DNA of 12,814 nt from Synergistaceae bacterium (GTDB lineage Bacteria; Synergistota; Synergistia; Synergistales; Synergistaceae): assembly GCA_031264605.1 (NCBI GenBank), contig JAISDQ010000029.1:1-12814 (forward strand). The letters run 5' to 3'. This document shows positions 7,239 through 12,814 of this stretch, in pieces. The number at the start of each line of letters is the position of its first letter. The stretch's first letter is position 1. The notes beneath the pieces are model-generated. The model saw only the letters and a list, made by a program, of their open reading frames with translations. It had not been told where the DNA came from and ran no database searches. The position numbers and the translations under genes are program-made.

Positions 7239-7262
7239 ATTGACCGCCAGTCAATTGTATCA
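7239..7262 (-). promoter_or_regulatory. Possible extended -10 promoter and adjoining dyad upstream of gyrA
   Basis: On the minus strand TGATACAAT (7262-7254) fits an extended -10 (TGn then TACAAT); no good -35 precedes it. Directly downstream ATTGAC (7239-7244) and GTCAAT (7250-7255) form a 6-bp dyad with a five-base gap, positioned at the expected start site. Transcription from here would run through the strong hairpin at 7214-7237 before reaching gyrA. The promoter call is tentative. Confidence 0.35.
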
Positions 7263-7285
7263 CGTTTTGAGGAAATGGGCGCCAC

Positions 7286-7753
7286 TTATTCAGTGAGCGG
7301 GAAATACGGCGTGAGGACGCGGGATTCGACCGGAGAGGACAGGACTATGGACGTGGTGGTCTGGCCGTAATTGCCCATCTGGTTGATTATCTGTTCGAGG
7401 TGTCCGACGGACGCCACCACGACTTTCAGTATGAAACCGTCGGTGCCTGTGAGATGATGTCCTTCGACGACTTCGATGATGGTGCGGGCCATTTCGTCCG
7501 CTTCCTTGAGTTTGCCTACGATCGGGGCTACGCGGATGAACGCGGTGATCGGGAAACCCAGTTTTTCCTGATCCACGACGGCCTTGTATCCTCTGATATA
7601 ACCAGCCTCTTCCATCCGGTGAACCCTTTCGGCGACGGCCGGGGAAGATAAACCGACGCGCCGGCCCAGTTCGCTGAATGAAATTCTCGCGTTTTCCTGC
7701 AAGGCCTTCAGAATTTGTCTCCCTATGTCATCCAACAGTTTTTCTGTTTGCAT
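7286..7753 (-). CDS. Lrp/AsnC-family transcriptional regulator
   Basis: A 155-residue DNA-binding regulator of the Lrp/AsnC (feast/famine) family, usual length for the family. An N-terminal winged helix-turn-helix spans about residues 6-60, with LSFSELG-like helix 2 (ISFSELGRRVGLSS, 24-37) and recognition helix PAVAERVHRMEEAG. A C-terminal RAM ligand-binding and oligomerisation domain covers about 66-142, including GTDGFILKVVV (103-113), the segment that lines the amino-acid pocket in Lrp. A strong AGGAGGAGAAGG precedes the ATG. It is divergent from the dhaK operon across about 470 bp and is followed by an intrinsic terminator. Such genes are often autoregulated and may act on the divergent operon, but that is inference; the ligand is unknown. 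Confidence 0.93.
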   Translation of the reverse strand: MQTEKLLDDIGRQILKALQENARISFSELGRRVGLSSPAVAERVHRMEEAGYIRGYKAVVDQEKLGFPITAFIRVAPIVGKLKEADEMARTIIEVVEGHHLTGTDGFILKVVVASVGHLEQIINQMGNYGQTTTSIVLSSPVESRVLTPYFPLTE

Positions 7754-8087
7754 TATCCTTCTCCTCCTGGCAAATATCGGTGATAAAAAAATTTTAGGTC
7801 GTTATGGCTTTGCTGAAACCTTTATTCTAAAACCGCGAACGGCGCAAAGTGAGTATTAAATAGTATTTTGGACACAAGATTTTGAAGCTAGTAAACCAGA
7901 ACCGCTAAAGTGAAAAAAATGTAACCTGTCATTTCGTTTTAAATTATCAGAAATGCGGGAAAAAATCAAGATGTTCAGAGCATTATTTTTGAGATCATGT
8001 AAAAAAAGTTTGTGGATTGAACGGATGGAGGAATTGTTTCGCCGGTACCCGAGGGATGTCTTGAAGCGACGAACGCCGCGCCGTCAC
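7754..8087. other. Divergent intergenic region between the lrp-type gene and the dha operon
   Basis: About 330 bp, AT-rich in its left half, with no gene that I can support. It should contain the lrp-type promoter on the minus strand; a weak candidate is TTTCAG and TAAAAT 16 bp apart near 7788-7823. I saw no clear Lrp operator. A plus-strand reading frame opens at 7953 and runs into dhaK, but its product resembles nothing. Confidence 0.45.
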
Positions 8088-8116
8088 TTGCAAATCGGCC
8101 GCAATGACAGTATAGT
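8083..8116 (+). promoter_or_regulatory. Sigma-70-type promoter of the dha operon with an overlapping dyad
   Basis: TTGCAA (8088-8093) and TATAGT (8111-8116) are separated by exactly 17 bp. Transcription would begin near 8123, giving a leader of about 100 nt before dhaK. An imperfect dyad lies over it: GTCA (8083-8086) and TTGC (8088-8091) mirror GCAA (8101-8104) and TGAC (8105-8108). That could be an operator covering the -35 and spacer. The binding protein is unknown; the divergent Lrp-type regulator is one candidate. Confidence 0.6.
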
Positions 8117-8225
8117 TTTGCCGCGGTTCGTACAATCGGCGGCGCTTGGGGCGGTTTGCGGCAAACGCGTCCCGCGCGCCGCGAGATCGAAACGTCCGAA
8201 TTATCGGCTGCGAGGAGGATGTGCG

Positions 8226-9224
8226 TTGAAAAAACTGTTGAACAATGTTGACGACGCGGTGGCCGAATCCCTTGCGGGGTTGTGCGCGGCCCACGGCGGC
8301 CTGATAAGGTTTCTGCCGGAGTACAGAACGGTGGTTCGCGCCGACGCCCCCAACGCGAAAGTCGCCGTGATATCGGGGGGCGGCAGCGGACACGAACCAC
8401 TGCACTGCGGCTGCGTCGGTTTCGGAATGTTGGACGCCGCCTGCGCCGGCGAGATATTCACGTCCCCGACTCCGGAGCAGATATGCGAAGCGGCGCGCGC
8501 CACGGACGGAGGGAAGGGCATCCTCATGCTCGTCAAAAATTACACGGGCGACGTCATGAATTTTCAAATGGCTGCCGATATCCTGAGGGCCGAGGGGCGA
8601 GAGGCGGAGCAAGTAATCGTCAACGACGACGTGGCCGTCAGGGATTCCACATGGACGGCCGGACGCCGCGGCGTGGCCGGAACTTTTCTCGCCGAGAAAA
8701 TAGTCGGCGCGGCGGCCGAAAGCGGAACTTCGCTCGGCGAGCTGAAAGAATTGGCGGAGAACGTCAACGCGAACGTCCGCACCATGGGAGTGGCGCTCAC
8801 GAGCTGCACGGTTCCGGCTGTCGGTAAACCGACGTTCGATCTTCCCGGCGACGAGGTGGAACTTGGAATCGGCATCCACGGCGAACCGGGACGCGAGCGG
8901 GTGAAGCGGATGACTTCGAGAGAGACGGTCGAATATCTAGCGAACGCCGTATTGGACGATCTGCCTTTCAGGGAGGGCGACGAGGTGTTGGCGTTCGTCA
9001 ACGGAATGGGCGGAACCCCTTTGAGCGAACTCTGCATAGTCTACGGCGACCTCAAAAAAATTCTCGACGGGCGCGGCATAATCACGGCCCGCAGCCTGGT
9101 GGGCAATTACGTCACCAGCCTCGATATGCAGGGCTGTTCTATCACTGTTTTGAAGCTCGGCGCGCTGTCGCGGGCGCTATGGGATTATCCCGTGCAAACG
9201 CCGGCGCTGAGGTGGGGGAGGTAG
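8226..9224 (+). CDS. dhaK: PTS-dependent dihydroxyacetone kinase, substrate-binding subunit DhaK
   Basis: Binds dihydroxyacetone covalently so that DhaL can phosphorylate it to DHAP in the cytoplasm. The chosen start is a TTG with AGGAGG (8213-8218) 7 nt upstream; it gives MKKLLNNVDD, which aligns with the N-terminus of known DhaK, and a length of 332 residues as in short-form homologues. The frame stays open back to an ATG at 7953, but that extension covers the promoter and is not family-like. Key residues fall at the same numbers as in E. coli DhaK: His56 in GGGSGHEP (51-58), Asp109 in NYTGD (105-109), and His218 in GIHGEPG, which forms the hemiaminal with the substrate. The C-terminus ends in TPALRWG-R, also typical. 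First gene of the operon; dhaL follows after 6 nt. Confidence 0.96.
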   Translation: MKKLLNNVDDAVAESLAGLCAAHGGLIRFLPEYRTVVRADAPNAKVAVISGGGSGHEPLHCGCVGFGMLDAACAGEIFTSPTPEQICEAARATDGGKGILMLVKNYTGDVMNFQMAADILRAEGREAEQVIVNDDVAVRDSTWTAGRRGVAGTFLAEKIVGAAAESGTSLGELKELAENVNANVRTMGVALTSCTVPAVGKPTFDLPGDEVELGIGIHGEPGRERVKRMTSRETVEYLANAVLDDLPFREGDEVLAFVNGMGGTPLSELCIVYGDLKKILDGRGIITARSLVGNYVTSLDMQGCSITVLKLGALSRALWDYPVQTPALRWGR

Positions 9225-9230
9225 CGAAAG

Positions 9231-9860
9231 ATGCCGTTCGATGTGAAAATGGCGATATCCGCGCTCCGGCAATTCAACGCGCTGATCGAGGAAAAAAAGG
9301 AATTTCTGACAGACCTCGACGCGGCCATAGGAGACGCCGATCACGGAATAAACATGAACCGCGGGATGAAGCGGGTCATCGAAAAACTCAACTCAAAGGA
9401 ATACGCTGATTTCTCGGCGCTCTACCTCGACGTGGCGATGACGGTCATGAGCGTGGTGGGAGGTTCGGCCGGCCCGCTTTACGGGACGTTTTTCATGAAA
9501 TTGGGACAGAAGCTCTCCGAGTCGGAAGAAGTATCCGTCGGCGAGTTGGCCGGCGCGATGCAGGAGGGTTTGAACGGAGTAATGTCCTTGGGGAAGTCGG
9601 CGGTCGGCGACAAGACGATGGTCGACACTCTGGCTCCGGCGATAAAGGCGTTCAGAGACAACGCCGACGGGCCCGAGGAAGACGCGTGGAACGCCTTCGC
9701 CAACGCGGCGGAACAGGGCATGAAAGACACCATCCCGATGCTTGCCCGCCGGGGGCGAAGCAGTTATCAGGGCGAACGCTCCATAGGACATCAGGATCCT
9801 GGCGCGACGTCGGCGTTTTATTTAATTTCCTGCCTGCGCGGCGCATTTACGGAGAGGTAA
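9231..9860 (+). CDS. dhaL: Dihydroxyacetone kinase ADP-binding subunit DhaL
   Basis: DhaL carries a tightly bound ADP that is rephosphorylated by DhaM; it then passes the phosphate to dihydroxyacetone on DhaK. The 209-residue length is usual. The magnesium-nucleotide site LDAAIGDADHG contains Asp30, Asp35 and Asp37 with His38, at the same numbers as the E. coli enzyme. GGSAGPLYGTFF (about 77-88) and the closing GERSIGHQDPGATS loop (about 183-196) are also family hallmarks. A GGGGGAGG overlapping the end of dhaK serves as ribosome-binding site about 10 nt before the ATG. The stop is one base before the dhaM start, so the three kinase subunits should be made in step. All visible catalytic residues are intact. 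Confidence 0.96.
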   Translation: MPFDVKMAISALRQFNALIEEKKEFLTDLDAAIGDADHGINMNRGMKRVIEKLNSKEYADFSALYLDVAMTVMSVVGGSAGPLYGTFFMKLGQKLSESEEVSVGELAGAMQEGLNGVMSLGKSAVGDKTMVDTLAPAIKAFRDNADGPEEDAWNAFANAAEQGMKDTIPMLARRGRSSYQGERSIGHQDPGATSAFYLISCLRGAFTER

Positions 9861-9861
9861 C

Positions 9862-10269
9862 GTGGTAGGCGTGCTGGTGGTATCGCACAGCGAGGACGCG
9901 GCGAAGGGCATCAGGGATATCGCCGCGGCAATGTCCGGCGGCGCGCGGGAAGTTCCCATAATAGGGGTTGGCGGGGACGGCGAAGGCGGCTTGGGGGTAT
10001 CCGTGCCGAGGATATTCGGCGTTCTGAGGGACATGCTGTCGGAAACCGACGGAGTGGTGATAATTCCGGATTTGGGCAGTTCGGTTCTGTCTTCGAGGGC
10101 CGCGGTCGCGCTGCTCGATCCGGCTGACGCGGCGAGGTCGGTAATCGCCGACGCTCCCGTGCTGGAGGGCGCGATGATGGCCGCCGTAGAGGCGAGCATA
10201 GGGTCCGACCTCGCCGCCGTGGCTAAATGCGCGAGCGACGCGAGGGACCTGCGGAAAAACGATCATTGA
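9862..10269 (+). CDS. dhaM: Dihydroxyacetone kinase phosphotransferase subunit DhaM (single EIIA-like domain)
   Basis: Relays phosphate from HPr to the ADP bound in DhaL. It is a mannose-type EIIA-like domain of 135 residues with the phospho-acceptor His9 in VVSHSEDAA (6-14) and a DLGSS segment (71-75). The start is a GTG with GGAGAGG about 5 nt upstream, 1 nt after the dhaL stop. Unlike E. coli DhaM, it has no fused HPr or enzyme-I domains and resembles the short Lactococcus-type form, so free HPr and enzyme I must come from elsewhere in the genome. No ptsH or ptsI is in this window. Its TGA overlaps the probable TTG of the following oxidoreductase (TTGA), indicating coupling. Confidence 0.92.
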   Translation: MVGVLVVSHSEDAAKGIRDIAAAMSGGAREVPIIGVGGDGEGGLGVSVPRIFGVLRDMLSETDGVVIIPDLGSSVLSSRAAVALLDPADAARSVIADAPVLEGAMMAAVEASIGSDLAAVAKCASDARDLRKNDH

Positions 10270-11555
10270 CCGCCGCGCAGCGTAAGTGGATCGACGTCGC
10301 CGTGATCGGCGCGGGGCCGGCCGGGGTCGCGGCGGCCTGCGCGGCACGGACGGCGGGAGCCGGGCGGGTGGTGGTGTTCGACCGCGACGCCGAGCCCGGC
10401 GGAATACTTCAGCAATGCGTCCATACGGGATTCGGCTTGCATACCTTCGGGGAGGAACTGACGGGGCCCGAATATATGCACAGATACATAGAACGCGCGC
10501 GCCGCGCCGGGGTGGAGTTCGAGCCCGGCGCGGCTGTTTTCGGGATGGAAAAGCCCGAATCGCGCGGGGACCGGCAGAGCGCAGCTTTTTGGGTGTCGAG
10601 CGCGCGCCGCGGCGTGGAACGGGTGGAGGCCGGAGCCGTAGTGCTGGCTATGGGCTGCCGCGAGCGTCCGGCCGGGGCGCTTGGGCTGGCCGGGACAAGA
10701 CCGTCCGGAGTGTACACAGCCGGCTCGGCTCAGAGGCTGCTGAACATGGGGGGCCTTCTGCCGGGGCGCCGCGCCGCCGTGATGGGTACGGGCGACATTG
10801 GCCTCATAATGGCGCGCCGCATGACGCTCGAAGGCGCCTCTATAGTGGGCGTATTCGAGATAATGCCGTGGGTTTCGGGGCTCCGCAGGAACGTCGCCCA
10901 ATGCCTGGACGATTTTGGAATTCATTATCATTTGAACAGCAGCGTGCGCGAGCTGAGGGGTTATCCGGCGCTCGAAGGCGCCGTCGTGGAGAAAATAGGC
11001 CGGGACGGCAAGCCAATCCAGGGCTCGGAGGAATTTATCCCCTGCGATACGCTGTTGCTTGCCGTCGGGCTCATACCGGAGAACGAGCTGACCCGTATGG
11101 CCGGGATCGGGATAAATCCCGCGACGAACGGCCCGGTAGTGAACGACCTCATGCAGACGTCATGCGAATGCGTTTTCGCGGCCGGAAACGCCGTCGCGGT
11201 TTACGACCTGGCGGATTTCGTCTCACGGGAGGGCGAGCGCGCCGGGCGCAACGCCGCGATGTACGCGATGGGCCGGTTGGCAAAGGGGGGACGAGATATC
11301 GCCGTCATTCCCGGCGAAAACGTCAGATCGGCGTCGCCTCAGATAATTACGGGCACGGAGGACATCGCGCTTTATCTAAGGGTATCGTCCCCGATAGAGG
11401 GAAAGTGCCGGCTGGAAGTGTCGGAAGGACTTTTCTCGGCGGATTTGCGCTGCGCGCGCCCGGGGGAAATGAACACGGCGCGTTTGAAAGCGTCGGATAT
11501 AGCGTCGCTTCCTCATTACATTCACAGCGTCGCCGTCCGGGTGAAGGAGGCGTGA
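10266..11555 (+). CDS. FAD/NAD(P)-dependent oxidoreductase, partner type of GlpA glycerol-3-phosphate dehydrogenase
   Basis: A two-dinucleotide-fold flavoprotein of 429 residues. The FAD fold starts with VIGAGPAG (13-20), and the NAD(P) fold has GTGDIGLIMARR (174-185). PGGILQQCVHTGFGL (44-58), MGCRER (129-134) and RPSGVYTAGSAQR (145-157) are typical of the oxidoreductase encoded with glpA and a DUF1667 gene in clostridia and relatives. A closing FAD motif lies near FAAGNAVAVYDLADF. The start is uncertain: the TTG at 10266 overlaps the dhaM stop and is preferred for coupling. An in-frame ATG at 10227 lies deep in dhaM and lacks a Shine-Dalgarno. It probably moves electrons between glycerol-3-phosphate/DHAP chemistry and NAD or another carrier, but its substrate is not shown by the sequence. 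The DUF1667 gene follows after 4 nt. Confidence 0.9.
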   Translation: MTAAQRKWIDVAVIGAGPAGVAAACAARTAGAGRVVVFDRDAEPGGILQQCVHTGFGLHTFGEELTGPEYMHRYIERARRAGVEFEPGAAVFGMEKPESRGDRQSAAFWVSSARRGVERVEAGAVVLAMGCRERPAGALGLAGTRPSGVYTAGSAQRLLNMGGLLPGRRAAVMGTGDIGLIMARRMTLEGASIVGVFEIMPWVSGLRRNVAQCLDDFGIHYHLNSSVRELRGYPALEGAVVEKIGRDGKPIQGSEEFIPCDTLLLAVGLIPENELTRMAGIGINPATNGPVVNDLMQTSCECVFAAGNAVAVYDLADFVSREGERAGRNAAMYAMGRLAKGGRDIAVIPGENVRSASPQIITGTEDIALYLRVSSPIEGKCRLEVSEGLFSADLRCARPGEMNTARLKASDIASLPHYIHSVAVRVKEA

Positions 11556-11559
11556 GATT

Positions 11560-11922
11560 ATGGAACGGATGAAATTTCTGTGCGTGTCCTGCCCTTTCGG
11601 CTGTTTTCTGACCGCCGAACACGAGGGCGGCAAGTTGACCGGAGTGTCGGGCAACGCCTGTCCGGCGGGCGAACGGTACGCGGCAAGGGAGGTGTCGGGC
11701 CCTGTCCGCTCTTTCACGACCACCGCGCGAGTGGATGGGGGAATGCTCCCGCGCTGTCCAGTCCGAAGCCGCTCTCCCCTGCCCCTGTCGGATTTCTTCG
11801 CCGTGAAGCGGGAAATAGACGGGATAACGCTGAAACCCCCCGTAGAGATAGGCCAGACGATAATAAAAAACGTGCTCGAAACGGGCGTGGATATAATCGC
11901 AAGCCGTTCGATCCCCTCCTGA
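11560..11922 (+). CDS. DUF1667 domain-containing protein (cysteine-rich redox partner)
   Basis: A 120-residue protein of the DUF1667 family, usually encoded next to the FAD oxidoreductase of anaerobic glycerol-3-phosphate dehydrogenase loci. The N-terminus holds the cysteine cluster CVSCPFGC (8-15) followed by GNACPAGERYA with Cys34, a likely metal or iron-sulfur ligand set. The C-terminal half ends with the conserved run KPPVEIGQTIIKNVLETGVDI. AAGGAGG lies about 10 nt before the ATG, within the end of the preceding gene. By analogy with GlpC-like subunits it may carry electrons for the flavoprotein, but no biochemical role is established that I know of. It is the last gene of the dha operon; no convincing intrinsic terminator follows. 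Confidence 0.93.
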   Translation: MERMKFLCVSCPFGCFLTAEHEGGKLTGVSGNACPAGERYAAREVSGPVRSFTTTARVDGGMLPRCPVRSRSPLPLSDFFAVKREIDGITLKPPVEIGQTIIKNVLETGVDIIASRSIPS

Positions 11923-11974
11923 ACCGCAAAAAAAATTGATAAGATTTGATCCCGCGCTTTAAGGTGACGCTTCC

Positions 11975-12002
11975 TAAAGATTCGGCTTTGTCCCGACGAT
12001 AA
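11975..12002 (+). promoter_or_regulatory. Sigma-28 (FliA/SigD)-type flagellar promoter
   Basis: TAAA (11975-11978, within TAAAGATT) and GACGATAA (11995-12002) are 16 bp apart. The consensus is TAAA, 14-16 bp, then GCCGATAA or GCCGATAT; the -10 matches seven of eight. It is positioned about 145 bp before flagellin, so the transcript would start near 12010 with a leader of about 137 nt. An ACGAT-AATC-ATCGT dyad overlaps the -10. Confidence 0.7.
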
Positions 12003-12096
12003 TCATCGTAGTGGAAGGTGTATCGGCGTCGCTTGACGTATTGACGTGAGCATGGATGCGTGTTCAATGCAATGCGGGTCGGTCTCCGTAAGTCGT

Positions 12097-12137
12097 TCCC
12101 TGATGAAATACAGGGAGAACAGTTTGTACAGGGAGGT
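12097..12137 (+). promoter_or_regulatory. Two CsrA-type binding sites in the flagellin leader, one over the Shine-Dalgarno
   Basis: ATACAGGGA (12108-12116) and GTACAGGGAGGT (12126-12137) match the CsrA consensus RUACARGGAUGU; the second agrees at 11 of 12 positions and contains the flagellin ribosome-binding site. They are 18 nt apart. TCCCTG (12097-12102) can pair with CAGGGA in either site (12111-12116 or 12129-12134), giving alternative structures, one of which would hide the Shine-Dalgarno. The arrangement recalls the hag leader of Bacillus subtilis, which is repressed by CsrA and relieved by FliW. Confidence 0.7.
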
Positions 12138-12146
12138 CGCGTAATC

Positions 12147-12814
12147 ATGCGTATTATGAGCAACATACCGGCGCTGCAAAGCTATAACGCCCTGACGGTG
12201 ACGAACAACGCTCTGTCAAAATCGATAGAGAGACTGTCGACCGGACTTCGTATCAACAGTGCCGCCGACGACGCGGCGGGGCTCGCGATATCCGAGAAGA
12301 TGCGCGCCCAGATAAACGGCCTGGACCGAGCGGTATCGAACGCGCAGGATGGCATCAGCATGATCCAGACCGCGGAAGGCGCGCTCTCCGAGACGCACTC
12401 CATCCTCCAGAGGATGCGGGAGCTGTCGGTGCAGGCTGCGAACGACACGCTCACCCAGGAAGACCGCAGTTACATTCAGCTCGAAATCGACCAGTTGAAG
12501 GAAGAAATCGACAGGATATCTACCACCACGCAGTTCAACAAGAAAAAACTGCTCGACGGTTCCGCCGCCGCGCTTTGGTCGACCAGCAACCTCAGCACCA
12601 AAGTCGTCATAAACGGCGGACTGAGGCAAGTCGACCAGTTCGGCCAGAAATCGGCGCTGGAGGGCAACTACAAGGTCTCGATCAATACAACGCCCGGCCA
12701 GGGGCAGATACAGAAGAGCGACATATTCAAGATAAAGCACCCGAACGTGATCATGAACCTCACGGCGGACAGGAACAGCGGTTTCGAGAGCGTCTCTGTG
12801 GACAGCCTTCCGGC
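12147..12814 (+). CDS. fliC: Flagellin, N-terminal part (cut by window end)
   Basis: The structural protein of the flagellar filament, exported through the flagellar type III apparatus. 222 codons are present with no stop before the window ends. The N-terminal D0/D1 domain is clear: MRIMSNIPALQSYNAL at the start, the conserved ERLSTGLRINSAADDAAGLAI stretch around residues 30-50 (here quoted in part), then SMIQTAEGALSE and RMRELSVQAANDT. A helical segment QLEIDQLKEEIDRIS and FNKKKLLDG end the conserved half; what follows (from about residue 140) is the variable surface region. The ATG has GGGAGG 10 nt upstream, inside a CsrA-type site. A sigma-28-type promoter precedes the leader, as expected for a late flagellar gene. 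Confidence 0.96.
   Translation, partial: MRIMSNIPALQSYNALTVTNNALSKSIERLSTGLRINSAADDAAGLAISEKMRAQINGLDRAVSNAQDGISMIQTAEGALSETHSILQRMRELSVQAANDTLTQEDRSYIQLEIDQLKEEIDRISTTTQFNKKKLLDGSAAALWSTSNLSTKVVINGGLRQVDQFGQKSALEGNYKVSINTTPGQGQIQKSDIFKIKHPNVIMNLTADRNSGFESVSVDSLP

Noticed and set aside
4866..7370. Long plus-strand open frames (361 and 447 codons) antisense to gyrA
   Set aside because: They lie opposite the clearly conserved gyrA, have no ribosome-binding sites or family features, and are expected in GC-rich coding DNA.
7953..8225. N-terminal extension of DhaK by 91 codons back to an ATG
   Set aside because: The extension spans a good promoter at 8088-8116 and resembles nothing. The TTG at 8226 has a well-placed AGGAGG and gives the family N-terminus with matching residue numbering.
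10227..10265. Earlier ATG start for the FAD oxidoreductase inside dhaM
   Set aside because: No Shine-Dalgarno precedes it and the added residues are not typical. The TTG overlapping the dhaM stop is more likely, although this is not certain.
11923..11974. Terminator after the DUF1667 gene, suggested by an A-rich run
   Set aside because: The run of A residues on the plus strand is not preceded by a stable stem, and no T-run is present.

Overview
This looks like a chromosomal segment of a flagellated, probably anaerobic bacterium. A Synergistota-like organism is my best guess. The basis is a GC-rich core, GTG and TTG starts, a short PTS-type dihydroxyacetone kinase, a DUF1667 protein paired with an FAD oxidoreductase, and a CsrA-type flagellin leader. 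This assignment is inference only, because no rRNA or other strong phylogenetic marker is present.

Region 1 (1 to about 3340) is visibly AT-rich and looks acquired. At the left edge, reading off the window, are the first codons of an IS5-like transposase and a plausible insertion-sequence end. Next, on the minus strand, comes an FGGY-family sugar/polyol kinase (229-1758) with a near-consensus promoter and a leader of about 190 nt. A gene-poor stretch (1982-2287) follows, then an unrecognised protein with two membrane segments (2288-3229). No transporter, dehydrogenase or regulator accompanies the kinase.

Region 2 (3349-7753, minus strand) is GC-rich housekeeping DNA. It holds lrp/asnC-type regulator, gyrA, phosphatidylserine decarboxylase and phosphatidylserine synthase, in transcription order. 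gyrA, psd and pssA are separated by 3 nt or overlap, so they should be one operon that joins DNA gyrase to phosphatidylethanolamine synthesis. A 10-bp perfect hairpin with a T-run separates lrp from gyrA.

Region 3 (8088-11922, plus strand) is a five-gene operon with its own sigma-70-type promoter: dhaK, dhaL, dhaM, an FAD/NAD(P) oxidoreductase and a DUF1667 protein. The first three make a phosphotransferase-driven dihydroxyacetone kinase (DHA to DHAP). The last two are the usual partners of a GlpA-type anaerobic glycerol-3-phosphate dehydrogenase, but no glpA is present here. The layout suggests a module linking DHA/DHAP to glycerol-3-phosphate redox chemistry. The lrp-type gene is divergent from it.

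Region 4 (11975-12814, plus strand) is a sigma-28-type promoter, a leader of about 137 nt with two strong CsrA-consensus sites (one overlapping the Shine-Dalgarno), and the N-terminal 222 codons of flagellin, cut off by the window end.

The observations most worth following are the CsrA-type flagellin leader, the dhaKLM/FAD/DUF1667 operon lacking glpA, and a GyrA whose quinolone-determining positions are Ala and Gly. I found no CRISPR array, tRNA or rRNA, and no clearly new defence or mobile system.
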